DNA of 64,000 nucleotides, taken from Chelonoidis abingdonii (Eukaryota; Chordata; Testudines; Testudinidae). The notes under the pieces are model-generated. The model had not been told where the DNA came from. It saw only the letters and a program-made list of their open reading frames with translations, and searched no databases. The position numbers were made by a program, and so were the translations under genes. Position 1 is the first letter of the stretch, and every line of letters begins with the position of its first letter. Shown piece by piece: positions 11,951 to 22,867 of the stretch. The stretch is from positions 33,060,221-33,124,220 of the forward strand of contig NC_133774.1 of assembly GCF_003597395.2 (NCBI RefSeq), written 5' to 3'.

Positions 11951-13572
11951 TGTGACGGGTTCCACCCTCCCCTCCAGTGTGCCACCTGGAACTGGGGTGC
12001 CACTGAGCCCTCTGACCCACCAGCCTGGACTCCCTCTCACACGGTTCTGCTGTGACAAGCTGCAGACCCAATCCTGGTCCTATGCTTTCACCAGCATACA
12101 CATAAGCATAGGTGCTGACTCCATGGGTGCTCCAGGGCTGAAGTACTCACAGAGAAAAATTAGTGGGTGCTTAGTACCCACCAGCAGCCAACCTCTCCTC
12201 CTTCCCCCCACTCCCACCCATCACTGGCGCCCACCAATCAACTCCTCCCCCTCCTTCCCAGTGCCTCCTGCATGCCGTGGAACAGCTGTTCAGCAGCGTG
12301 CAGGAGGTGCTGGGAAGGAGGGGTAAGATTGGGGACAAGGCATGCTCAGGGGAGGGGGCAGGCAAGAGGTGGGGCGGGGGTGGAGCAGAAAGAGGTGGGG
12401 CATGGTTGGGGCTTTGGAGGAAGGGGTAGAGTGAGGGTTGAGCACCCCCAGGGAAAATTAGAAGCTGGCGACTGTGCACACAGGGAGGGACACACCCAGC
12501 TGCAGTGACATGCAGGTTCTCTGACTAGCCATTCCGTGAACCAACAGTAGAAAGGCTAAAGCCAAGGTAACTCTCAGCTCTCCAGGCATGCACTCCCTCA
12601 GGAGCATAAACCCAAAATTATACTGTCTTGCACTGCACAGGGAACTGTACAGTGTAAGCTCATACAGTTTCGCCAGCCCCACCCTCATTCTGGAGAGGAA
12701 TATGCAACAGCCTCTCTCAGCTAAGATTCCTAAGAACTTCACTCCAACTCACTGGTTTAGATAAAGCAAAAACAAGTTTATTAATTACAGAAATAGATTT
12801 TAATTGATTGATCTATTTGCTATCACTAATAAAGGATATTACCGAGCAAAAAAACACAAAGTCTAAGATACTTGAAAGATAGGATATGGATTAGCAAATT
12901 CTTACCCTGAGAGATGGTACAATCGGGCTTGCAAATTCTTAAGGGACAAACTGCACTTGCTTTACAGCTTGGAATCCGCAGGTCTTTCATACACAGGCTA
13001 GAAATTCCTTTAGCCTGGGTCCAGCACTTCCCCCAGTTCAGTTGTTGTTCCTCAGGTGTTTCCAGGAGTCTTTTTGTGTGTGGAGAGTGAAGAACCACAT
13101 ATGGCAGGATCCCTTTGTTTCAAAACTTGGTTCCCAGATGGATTTATGGAAAAATACTGACATCCCAAGACAGAGTCCAGAGACATGTGGTCTCATCACA
13201 TGTCCTTGTAGAGTCATAACAGCCATTACTCACAGGCTATCTGGAGTGTTCTCAGGAAGGCTCAGCAGGTGGGAGATAAACTTCTCCTAAGGCCTATTTT
13301 TTCTCTAATGTTTCCTTGACCTGAATAGGCCCTTCCTAACAATTATCTAGATTGAAAACATCTTATTTAGTGGGCATTACCTAGGTGTAATTATATTTGA
13401 TGTACAGATACATAGTGTTTATAACTTCAAATGCAAAAATGATACATGTGTACAAATGTAACCATATTCAGAAAATCATAACTTTTCCAATGATCTGTCT
13501 TGCATAAAATACATCAGAATTCTATAATCATATAATAATAGCACTATGAAGAACATGGGGTGCAGTGTCACA
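11951..13572 (-). mobile_element. Solo-LTR-like retroelement inserted in CR1
   Basis: The insertion begins 'tgtgacgggttcc' and ends 'gcagtgtcaca', giving matching TGTGAC/GTCACA termini (TG...CA). It separates two CR1 halves that rejoin in order. The antisense poly(A)-like block 'acaagtttattaattacag' places transcription on the minus strand. The flanks 'acatgga' and 'acagg' may be a decayed short target duplication. No gag, pol or env reading frame is present, so this is probably a solo LTR. It carries a hAT insertion at 12107-12476. Superfamily (ERV or Gypsy) not determined. Confidence 0.65.
12107..12476. mobile_element. Non-autonomous hAT-like element inside the LTR
   Basis: Left end 'cataggtgctgactcc'; right end in reverse complement 'cacagtcgccagcttct'. 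The flanks are CACATAAG (12099-12106) and CACACAGG (12477-12484), a 6/8 match. Removing the insert restores a continuous LTR sequence 'ccagcatacacacaggg'. GC-rich interior with CACCC/GGGTG-rich arms and no transposase. It is the innermost of three nested insertions. Confidence 0.6.
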
Positions 13573-13855
13573 ACAGGCTCTTTAGTCTAACAAGATCCAA
13601 AAGTGGAAGTTGAAGCTAGACTAATTCTGGTTAGAAATAAGGCATACATTTTTAACAGTGAGAGTAATTATACACTGGAACACTTTATCAAGGATTGTCG
13701 TGGATTCTCCCTCACCAGCAATTTTTAAATCAAGGTAGGGTCTAGTTCAAACAGGAATTACTTAGGGGAAATTGTATGGCCTGTATTAAACGGGAGATCA
13801 GACTAGATGATCATAGTGATCCAGTCTGACCGTAGAATTTATCAATCTGTGAATG
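13573..13855 (+). mobile_element. CR1 LINE, 3' part of an interrupted copy
   Basis: Continues the CR1 at 11585-11950: 'ggaagttgaagctagactaa', 'ttttaacagtgagagtaatt', 'gtggattctccctcaccagc' and the terminal 'agactagatgatcatagtga' with 'tagaatttatcaatctgtga'. Order and orientation agree with one original CR1 copy. Confidence 0.85.
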
Positions 13856-14054
13856 CCGCACAGTAGCAAGGCAATGTGATTCAAATCTGATGTGGAATCA
13901 CCACCATATATAGTGGATGAGCACCGTTTGATCAAGTTGGTTACTCAGGCCTTGGTCTTACTGCTTGGCCTACCTATAAGGAATCTGAGCTGCTTTGGTT
14001 GTTTTTGAAGTGTGGAGACTTCCCTACTTGGAAATAAAGTGAGATACTGTAATA

Positions 14055-14350
14055 TAGATAAACTGGAGATGAAAAGAACTGTTGGATCATCCAGTCCATC
14101 CCTTGGAAGTGCATGAATGTTCCCTACTGTATATTCTGGATTCTTTTAAAATCCAGTCTATTTTTAAATATGTTTCAATTCAGAGAGCCATTATAGGCAT
14201 GACAGCTGTACAAGGGCTGACAAAGTATAAGGAAAAACAGACCTGACAAGTATCTGTCTCAAGTAATGAGACATCCAGTACTTTCCTTAGGAAATTAAGA
14301 TACAATGTAATTGACCTCAATGACAGAAAGATTTTCCTACTACTTAGCCT
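14055..14350 (-). repeat. Possible diverged CR1 3' fragment
   Basis: 'gaactgttggatcatccagt' followed by 'ccatccct', and the 'gaaagattttcctactactt' block, resemble the inverted 3' regions of old CR1 copies. Too diverged to bound. Confidence 0.35.
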
Positions 14351-14757
14351 CAGTTTTCTTTAACTTAAAGGGACAATGTCAGCTTAAAAATCCCACTTCT
14401 ACTTGATTTTTATTTCTTGCCTTCTATTACTACAACTGATAATCAAGATAGGAAAGAACTCTATAGATTTCCTCTATTGTTTCAGCTTGTGTACTTTGTG
14501 CATTTTGCAGTACTTTGGTTGTAGTCAATTAATCAGTTCCCCTTTTTTTGTGTGTGTGGATCTTTCTGAGACCAAAACAGGAAAACATGAAGTTTAAATC
14601 ACAGAAATTGGCAGGGACACTCCGGAGTATTTGCAATACCTGATGCTACTTTAAATTCATTTTTTGAAACTGACAAGATTTCAAAGCTGATGTCCCTTCA
14701 ATTTCTTTTTACTACTAATTATAGCATTTTCTGGCATTAAATAGAACTCGTGTACTC

Positions 14758-15018
14758 TTGTGGTGTGTCTACACTTGGGTATGAATAAGCCACTCCCCTG
14801 AGTGACATAAAGTTACACCTACCTAAGCACCGGTGTAGACAGCGCTATGTCAGCGACAGAGCTTCTCACACCAACATAGCTACTGCCTCCCACAGAGCTG
14901 GTTTTATTATGCCAACAGGAGAGCTTTCTCCCATTGGCATAGAGTGTCTTTGCCAGAAGTGCTACAGTGGTGCAGCTGCATCAGTAGCTGTAGCAATTCT
15001 AGTGTAGACTAGCCCTTG
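14758..15018. repeat. MITE with 'gtctacact' inverted ends
   Basis: Left end 'ggtgtgtctacacttgggt'; right end in reverse complement 'gggctagtctacactag'. The ends form an inverted repeat of about 13 bp with mismatches. The interior has short inverted blocks such as 'gccaacaggagagctttctc' against 'ctcccattggc'. No coding capacity. The target duplication was not resolved, so the superfamily is open. Confidence 0.55.
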
Positions 15019-16810
15019 CATTTACACCCTTGAGATAATTGTAGACTGTTAGCATATCCTACCCTCAGACACTGGTTAGCTATGTATTTAGCACTTTATT
15101 ATTTTCTCATAAAGACCTCCTTAGTCAGACAAAGAGACTATTCAATTTTGTTTCCTTTCTCTGAATTCCTTCTATTTTTTTCCAGTAAGGCAATGTCTAA
15201 AAATGAATAGTGCAGTTGTGTTGTGCAAGGGGAGAACTTTTATCCACATACAGTGTGGAATAATACTTCTGTGTCTGTGCATTTTACATAGGCCACTGAA
15301 CACTTACCTGTTCTGTTATTGCTAATGCAGGCTGGATTTAAACCAATGAGCTAGCAGGGAAAAAGCTCTATAAACCATTACCATTCCCCTGAGCCATCCA
15401 ATCCCTTCTGCATGTTTTAATGTCAGAAACTTTCATCATTCCTTGCTGAAAGAATTTTTTTGGCCAATGATGTCTTGTTGTAGTGTACCAACAGCTTACT
15501 AACCTGTGACCGTACACAATCTGCCTGCATTCAGTTTCTGATAATACCGACCCTTTAAGTGCCAGCTTTGCTGCTAATTTTTTTTAAATTTCATTACGCT
15601 GAGGATTGGGTGAAACCTTGTGAGCATAATAGCCACCTCTCATTCAGGATAAATATAAAAAGCAATTAAAGTCTGTTATGGAATAGATAGCTGAAACAAG
15701 AGGACTCCCTTGTCCAAAAAACAGGTCACATGATAGACCAGATGGGTCAACTCCTACTCTAGCCTGAGGGTTTTCCTGTGTGGTTTGAATGGATGTGTGT
15801 GTGTGGGCGGGGGGGCTAGGTATTGTTTGATGGAGTGTGTGTAAGGAAACACAAAAGTGCACAGAGAAGGCAGCGAGGATGTCCCAGAGACCACCAAAGA
15901 AGCACTTGTAGTGTGACCATTAAAAAAAGTGGAGGCATACTCTTAGCTGCCCCACAGTTTGGATTGTGGGAGGTTTAAATAGCAGTGAGCAACAAAGTGC
16001 TGGACTGTAACTCTCCTGTCTGGATGCCACACGCATGAACTAAACAGTTTCTAGTTTGCATTAATCTTGTCCTGTCTGAAAAGGACTATGCTAAGCCCTA
16101 AAAGAGAACTTTTTTGGATAGAGTGCTGGCTGGAAATAGACTTGGAATTGTAAGCAGAAAAATGATCTCTTGTTTTGATTCTTACGATGTTCAGGGAAAC
16201 AGAACTTGATATATTCTTTGTAAATAAACAGGATTGCCTCAAAAAAAATACCCGACTTCATCAATTTCTCCTCCTAACTGAAACAAACCACTGATTTACA
16301 AAACAAACTGTAGATTGGTTTAGTACTCAGGTCAAAAGGGGTAACAATATAATCCACTCTGCTCTTTTGGATCACTTTCCCCACTAGAGATTAAAATCTA
16401 ACATTTAATATAGGATTGATTGTCTCTTCTACCTGCCGCAATACCAATTTGAGACTGTGATCTCTTCAGATCTAAGAAGTTAAAGAGGGCCAGGTTCATT
16501 TTACGTAGATAGGAGTCTCCAAGGAAAACTCAGACTGCTGCAGGAAGTGGTGTTGGTGATTAGTTTCTTGATATGGTTCCCTCAGAATCTGCACTGAACC
16601 AAAATTTAATAAGAGGGAACTATGGCGCTAGGACTGTCATTTTTTGAATAAGATGTAAAACTCTGGTTCTTCTACTTGTGAATAGTAAGGCAGAAATTTT
16701 CAGTAAGGGAGTCTTCGGGTTCCCATGCAGCTGTTACCTACATTTTTGACTGCATGTAAACATGCTATTGCTAAGAGAGTCCATGACAATTGAGTGATTA
16801 CCAGTGTGTT
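15019..16810. other. Intergenic, nothing recognised
   Basis: No gene or well-defined repeat is seen. Short simple tracts occur, such as the GT-rich stretch near 15793-15805. Confidence 0.5.
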
Positions 16811-16811
16811 C

Positions 16812-17085
16812 AAATTATTATTTATTTATTTGTTATGTACATAGCACCATAAGTTTCCGTGTCTCTTGAAAAAAAAAAAAAAGTCATGGTCCCTGCCTTG
16901 AAGATTTTATCTTAGGGCCAGAATTTAAAAGGTTTTTTTAGGCACCTAAAGATGCAGATGGTCTCCTAGGAGATTTACAAAGTGCCTAGGTGCTTAACTC
17001 CATTAGACAGAGGCAGCTAGGCACTTTTGTAATCCAACAATAGGAACTCATCTGAATCTTTAGGTGCCTAAAATACCTACACACT
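16812..17085. repeat. Old dispersed repeats
   Basis: 16812-16915 runs from 'ttatttatttatttgttatg' and 'agcaccataag' to 'tggtccctgccttgaag' and looks like a copy of an amniote short repeat seen also at 40550-40665 and 44305-44395. 16925-17080 has inverted 'aggcacctaaag' and 'ctttaggtgcctaa' arms, an imperfect palindrome. Confidence 0.45.
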
Positions 17086-17338
17086 CTCTCTCTGACCTCC
17101 CCTATCATAATAAACAAACACATAAATAGGAGAACTATCCGTGAATTAAACTGCTTTCCCCTTTTCCTCTGGCAGGATTTTTTTTTCTTTCGTATAACTT
17201 TCCCAAGTCAGGGGTTTTGTTTACCTTTTCCCCTCTTCTGTACGTGTGGTTTATATTATAATTCAAATACCATCTCAGATTTCATCTCAGCTGTCTAGTT
17301 TATTTTCTTTGGAGCAAGAAATCCAACTTCTGCACCTG

Positions 17339-17475
17339 AAAATCTGCTCACCCACCATTATAAATTGCATTTAAAACTGCCGATGTGGTACTACAATCAG
17401 CAATTTGCCTATATTTTTATGCATGTAGCCTGTCAGCAATTTGTGTCTCCTACAGCTTAGCAATTTGGTGGGAAG
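17339..17475 (+). repeat. Unclassified repeat, copy 1 of a local pair
   Basis: Shares blocks in the same order and orientation with 21753-21880: 'gatgtggtactaca' against 'tatgtggtactaca', then 'tatgcatgta', then a 'gtctc' stretch. I do not recognise the family. Confidence 0.5.
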
Positions 17476-18072
17476 AAGTACTTTTCCTCTAGGTTTTTAT
17501 TAGAACTCTGAGGAGCCCCTTCTCCTGCCCTAAGCCCTTTTCCCTCACTCTGACCAAGTCATGACAACACATCTTTGAATTTTTGTAACTATATTCATCT
17601 CTATGATCTGTAATGTGTCTATTCCGCCAATATCTGGCTCTGTTTACAGACATATAGAGATACATGAATATCCTGAAGGAAAAGGAACAAAGCTGCCATT
17701 CCCTGCCCTCAGATAAGACCAAACAGGAATTAAAATGAGATAACCAGGTATCAGGAGCTCAGACTCAATGGAACGTAGAAGTTGTTTATTATAACCAGGC
17801 ATAGCAAGCCACTGTAAAAAAACTCCCTTCATTTCATGTGTAGGGAGAACAAATTTGAAAATACCAACCCATATCAGTGATCGACACTGACTCACATTTG
17901 GCACTGAAAACAGACACGCTGCTTATTTTTATGAGTATATTGATTTGAAGTGACCCATCCCAATATCAGCAACCAGAGCTTCAACTTGCAGTAGAAAATT
18001 CTGTGGTGCAGAAAAAGCTATGGGCTTTCTGCTCCTCATGGGTTAGCACAATGCCACTGTGTTTGGGTGGCT
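17476..18072. other. Intergenic, nothing recognised
   Basis: No supported feature. Open frames on the minus strand (77-86 codons) show no domain. Confidence 0.5.
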
Positions 18073-18084
18073 TTGCAGGAAAAT

Positions 18085-19330
18085 ATCAGAGGGGTAGCCG
18101 TGTTAGTCTGGATCTGTAAAAGCAGCAGAGAATCCTGTGGCACCTTATAGACTAACAGATGTTTTGGAGCGTGAGCTTTCGTGGGTGAATACCCACTTCG
18201 TCAGACGCAGGTAGTGGAAATTTCCAGGGGTAGGTATATATATGCTAGCAAGCAAGCTAGAGATAACGAAGTTAGTTCAATCAGGGAATACCCCCCCCGC
18301 CCGACCTCCGTTCTTGGCGTAGAGGTGTGCAACCCAAGGGAGAAACTGGTTCTGTAATTGGCAAGCCATTCACAGTCTTGTTAGTTCAGGTGAGGTGTCA
18401 AATTTGCAATGAACTGAAGTCGCAGTTTCTCTTTGAAGTCTGGTCCTAAGTTTTTTGCTGCAGGATGGCCCCTTGCGTCTGCTATGTGATGCCGGAGGTT
18501 GAATGCTCTCCTACAGTGTTTTGGTATTTGCCATTCCTGTATTCTGATTGTGCCATTTATCCTTTCCGTAGGACTGTCCAGTTGCGTGTACCATGTAGCA
18601 AGGCCATTGTTGCATTGTGGCGTTATACACTTGTGGATGTGAATGAACAGTGATAAGGTTGTGGCTGATATGGTAGGTCCTGTTGATGGTGTCGCTGGTG
18701 TATTAGTGTGGCGAGTTGGCATCGAGGTTGTTGCATGGATGGTTCCTGAGTACGAGTTACTATGTACGTGTGCAGTTGCTGGTGAGAAATATGTTTCAGT
18801 GGCGGGTGTCTGTGGAAGACTGCCTGCCACCAGAACCTTTGAAGTTTGTCATTGTCAGATGGGTTGTAGATCCCTATGATGGTTGGAGGGGTTTTTAGCT
18901 GGGGCTTCGTATGTGATGCCAGGTGGAGTCCTGTTGGTTTCTTCTTGTTGTCTGTGTAGGAGGCTTCTGGGTACAAGTCTGCTCTGCTTGATCTGTTCCT
19001 ATTTTTTTTTCCCGTGCGGGTATTGTAGTTTTTGAGAATGCTTGATGAGATTTTGTAGCGTGTTGGTCTCTGTCTGAGGGTTAGAGCAGATGGGTTGTAC
19101 CTCAGTGCTTGACTGGAGACAATGGATCGTGTGATGTGCCCGGGATGGAAGCTGGAGGCATGAAGGTAGGCATAGCGGTCGGTAGGTTTTCGATATAGGG
19201 TGGTGTTAATGTGACCATCACTTATTTGCACCGCGGAGTCTTGAAAGTGGACCTCCTGTGCAGATTGGTCCAGGCTGAGTTGCCTGGAACCACATGCTAA
19301 GTTGCCAAGGAAACTAACAGGATAGACACA
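18085..19330 (-). mobile_element. Penelope-like element (PLE), 5'-truncated, 12-bp target duplication
   Basis: Flanked by the 12-bp direct repeat TTGCAGGAAAAT at 18073-18084 and 19331-19342. The minus strand encodes the PLE region between reverse transcriptase and endonuclease and part of the endonuclease approach. The 3' end at the left is 'ctataaggtgccac', an 'aaaacatctg' block and the terminal 'gactaacacggctacccc'. The same 3' end caps other PLE copies here. Between the PLE's 5' truncation near 19286 and the target duplication lies 43 bp (19287-19329) matching 19394-19436 with one mismatch. It is not a working copy: frames are interrupted and the RT core is missing. Assignment to the Neptune-like group is from memory. 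Confidence 0.8.
18381..19231 (-). pseudogene. PLE polyprotein remnant (linker and endonuclease region)
   Basis: Two overlapping minus-strand frames. The upstream one (202 codons, 18623-19231) has 'DGHINTTLYRKPTDRYAYLH' and 'ASSFHPGHITRSIVSSQALR', the segment after the reverse transcriptase core in PLEs. The downstream one (149 codons, 18381-18830) ends with 'NLGPDFKEKLRLQFIANLT', the tail of the GIY-YIG region in sister copies. The YIG block itself is damaged by frameshifts and a deletion. PLEs reverse-transcribe RNA and their GIY-YIG nuclease nicks the target; this copy can do neither. Confidence 0.75.
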
Positions 19331-19520
19331 TTGCAGGAAAATGTTTAAATCTAGATATGAGGTTTAATGGGCATGTGCCAAGCGAAGCTACTTGAACCAC
19401 ATGCTAAGTTGCCAAGGAAACTAACAGGATGGACACCTGTGGCACAAGTTTTCCTAGGGTGTGGGAAGGAAGGGTAAGTCAACAAAGGCAGTCTGCAAGG
19501 TGCACGATTTGGAATAACAA

Positions 19521-19632
19521 TGAGGAGTCCTTGTGGAATCTTAGAGACTAACAAATGTATTTGGGCACCAGGTGCCACAAGGACTCTTTGTTGTTTGTGC
19601 TGATACAGACTAACACGACTACCACTCTGAAA
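19521..19632. mobile_element. PLE-derived foldback insertion
   Basis: Left arm 'gaggagtccttgtgg' then 'agagactaaca'; right arm 'gtgccacaaggactc'; then the PLE terminal block 'gatacagactaacacgacta'. The flanks share 'tttggaa' (19508-19514 and 19640-19646) inside a 12-bp window, consistent with a decayed target duplication. Confidence 0.6.
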
Positions 19633-19828
19633 CCTGTCGTTTGGAACAGAATCAAAATTTCAGGCTCATCTGGTGAGTGCACTGAAGACCTCAGTGTTTA
19701 ATTTAAGGTGCTCCCAGGCAGTGAATAGCAAGTCAGGCTTGCCTGCTGAAGCTACAATTGGGATAGCTTCTCCTGTTCCTAAGAAAGAGATGGGGCGTAA
19801 GAGAACCTTAGTATCTAATTTTAGTTTG

Positions 19829-20025
19829 CAAAAAGAACAGGAGTACTTGTGGCACCTTAGAGACTAACAAATTTTTTTCAGCTTGAGCTTTTGTGAGCTA
19901 CAGCTCATTTCTTCGGATGCATAGAAAGTTCACGCTGAAATAAATTTGTTAGTCTCTAAGGTGCCACAAGTACTCCTGTTCTTTTTGCGGATACAGACTA
20001 ACACGGCTGCTACTCTGAAACTGTC
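19829..20025. mobile_element. PLE-derived foldback insertion with perfect 12-bp duplication
   Basis: AATTTTAGTTTG at 19817-19828 is repeated exactly at 20026-20037. The insert is a hairpin: 'aaaaagaacaggagtacttg' with 'tggcaccttagagactaaca' on the left and its inverse, 'ttagtctctaaggtgccaca' with 'agtactcctgttcttttt', on the right. It ends with the PLE terminus 'gatacagactaacacggctg'. No coding sequence. Confidence 0.82.
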
Positions 20026-20497
20026 AATTTTAGTTTGGTATCTGCTCACTGAATTTAAGTGTCAGTTTGAAGATTTGTTCAATTTTCTCTTTCTGTATAT
20101 TTTTGTTAGTCTTAGACTATGTCAAAGTTAGCATTCTCTCTCCGTCTATCCCCCTTACTATCATAGTAACATACTAAGGGGAAATAACATGGCTGCTTTC
20201 AGAGTATATTACTGTGTTATCAGCCAGCTCCAGAGAGATGCTGAGCACCTGCTGAGTCTCTTACTTCAATGGGAGCTGCAAGTGTTCAGTGCCTCATGAT
20301 TTGGTCCTATAAAAGGAATTGAACATTAGCTCTGGAAGAGTTGCACCCAAGAATATGGCCAAGGATTGCTTGACTTTAAGCCAGCTTTGTGCACCCCCTC
20401 TCCTGCAATTGCCATATATTGAATCTGTCTCTCCCTTCCCTGTGAATTAATTACAGCAGCTCAAAACTTCAACCAAGTGTCAATAGTCTCATTATGG

Positions 20498-20609
20498 GTA
20501 GGTTTTTTACCCACAAAAGCTTGTGCCCAAATAAATCTGTTAGTCTTTAAGGTGCCACTGGACTCCTCATTGTTTTTGCGGACTAACACAGCCACCCCTC
20601 TGATACTTG
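20498..20609. mobile_element. PLE-derived 3'-end insertion with perfect 12-bp duplication
   Basis: GTCTCATTATGG at 20486-20497 recurs exactly at 20610-20621. The insert holds one PLE 3' arm ('ctgttagtctttaaggtgcc') and the terminal 'actaacacagccacccctct'. It is shorter than the hairpin copies because most of the second arm is missing. Confidence 0.78.
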
Positions 20610-20621
20610 GTCTCATTATGG

Positions 20622-21750
20622 TAAACAGGGATCACCAGGGCACAGTGTTACCAACTCTTGTGTTTTTTTGTGTTTGTTTTTTTAATCACAAATCTCACAA
20701 TATTGGTGTTTTTCTTCAAACCTCTGCTCCTGGAGGCATGTGACTAAGTGGGAATCTCAGCCTTCATTAACAAAAGCTTGAAAACATGACCTGGATGTAC
20801 CATAGTGGCCCAGAAACCAAAGATGGCAAACAAAAGGAACTAAAACTCTGGTGTTTGACTTTAAAACCAAGGAGATTTTTTAAAAAGCTCTTTATTTTGA
20901 AGGCCTGACTGATTATTGAATGCTTGGGATTTGGTGATAATTTGAAGCCCTGACCATACTGCTTTTTACACAACTTCACCCCCTGACACCAGCCCTGCTG
21001 TGGTCAGATACACCAGATTTAGAGCAAATTTGCACTGGTGATACAACATTGTGCCCTGAAAGCAAGAGAGAATCTGGACCTACATTTCTAACATGGTTAA
21101 TTTAATGCCATCAAACTTTTTTTTACTTCACTCTGTTGAAAGATCCATCAAATTGGTTGACTGTACAAGGCAATTGGCTAGGGTTAAGGGTCACTATAAT
21201 TAAAATTTTGAATGATCTATTTGAAAATGTTCCTCAACTTTAGATTTTGTAATGCCTTTATTAAAACAAAAACACACCCCAAATAAAAATTTTTGATCCT
21301 GAGCTTCAACGGATAGTGTCCCTTTAATTCTCATCCAACGATTATTGTGCACCTCTAAGGGTTTTTGGGTTTTTTTGTGGGGGCGGTTTTTGGGTTTTTT
21401 TCTGAAAGCAACTTACACAGTCATCTATAAAAATACAGTTCATTGCCCCAGGAAAAGCAAACTCTTAAATTATTAAGTACTATGAAACTCCCCAAAAGTA
21501 CAATAAATTATAGCCCTCTAAGTTCCCTCTTTATTTCCACCCATTTAAAAAAATGTAGATTTGGTGTCAGTTCAGATTTTTAATATTTAATTTCTATCTG
21601 AAGAAAATGAATGGTAAAGACAATGCTGTTCGTTTAAGTAAAGTGGTAGGTGAAATTTAAGACATCAACACATTATTGTCTGAAGTAAAATAATACTATC
21701 TGTAATCTTAATATTTTAGCAGTTCTTAGAACAAAAATACATCTATACAT
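20622..21750. other. Intergenic, nothing recognised
   Basis: No gene is seen. Just upstream, inside the spacer 20225-20315, blocks 'gctgagcacctgctgag' and 'caatgggagctgcaagtg' belong to an old dispersed palindromic repeat. Confidence 0.45.
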
Positions 21751-21752
21751 AA

Positions 21753-21880
21753 AAAATTTGCTCATCCACCACTTTTAAGCTGCACTAAAAACTGCCTATG
21801 TGGTACTACAGTCAGCAGTTTACCAATATACTTATGCATGTAATTTGTCATCCATTTGTCTCTTTGGGATTTGGCAATGA
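21753..21880 (+). repeat. Unclassified repeat, copy 2 of a local pair
   Basis: Second copy of the unit at 17339-17475, in the same orientation. Arms and target duplication were not found. Confidence 0.5.
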
Positions 21881-22865
21881 TTTCTTCCAGTTATAGCATT
21901 CATTTCAAAAGTTTTTTTTTTCCCCTGGCCCCCTGATGCTCCTTGGTAATTGGCAGAGGAAGGAATGGGGACCGAAGTATTATAAACTAACAGGTGGCAT
22001 TTCAGCTGCTGTGAATATAATGAACGTTGGATCTGCTGTTGCAGAGTTAAACTGCCCTTGTTATCCATTATCCCTCTCACTCCATAGTGGAAGATCTACC
22101 ACTACTGCCAGACTTTTCAAGGAGGAAGGACTTTTCACACTCTAAGAATAAATGAGTAAATGATCTACAAATAGAATAATTTCAAACAAGAACAATGAAA
22201 ATATGAACTACTAAAATACTTCACTTCATATTTTAAGATCTGTATGTAGCTCAATCTGATCAGTGTTGCCAATCCCAAGAGTTCAAATATCACGACACAG
22301 GATATTTATGATTTGAGTTTGACCTTGAAGCAAACATCCAGTCCCTTTGGTTATTATCAATAATACGCTTCAGTCAATTTCAATAAATATATCTTTATAA
22401 CTTGGGATAGATTAATTCACCATCTGAGTAAGGGAGAAATACATGTTCATTATGGTCAGGAGTTTAAAGGACTGCCTTGCTCCTCAGACAATTTGGGATT
22501 CTTTATGGTTTGTTTCGGGATAGTTATATTTCATTGGAGATGGTTCTATTTGTAGAATCTATTCTATTTCTGTTTGTAGATCATTTATTAAAAATGGGTA
22601 AGAGGTCTGCTATTTTTGGTAGAGAGTATAAAATGTTATGTTAATCCCAGAGTATAAAATGTTATGTTATAGTCAATAACTGTATATCAAAAGAGGGGCA
22701 TAAGGATATTAGAACTGAAGAAGGAATCTGCATAGGAGAAGATGAGGTTTAATTATGGAGGAGAATTTTTGCATGCTTAAATTGGGGGTAGAGGGACAAC
22801 AAACAAAACCCTAATCACTTTCCTTATATGTTTCATCCCTTTTGCCCACACCCTTCACCTGTCAT
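21881..22865. other. Intergenic with inverted and tandem short repeats
   Basis: 'tgatctacaaatagaat' near 22159 is inverted at about 22561-22588 ('attctatttctgtttgtaga' then 'tcattt'). A 21-bp unit starting 'agagtataaaatg' occurs at 22623 and again at 22649. No gene seen. Confidence 0.45.
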
Positions 22866-22867
22866 CT

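Noticed and set aside
12167..12508. Opposed open frames of about 100 codons
   Set aside because: They fall within the GC-rich hAT insertion at 12107-12476.
11951..13572. Endogenous retrovirus with genes
   Set aside because: Only LTR-like sequence is present; no gag, pol or env blocks were found between or beside the ends.
18085..18300. Independent tRNA-derived SINE
   Set aside because: No convincing A/B boxes were seen, and the block is continuous with PLE coding sequence in three copies.
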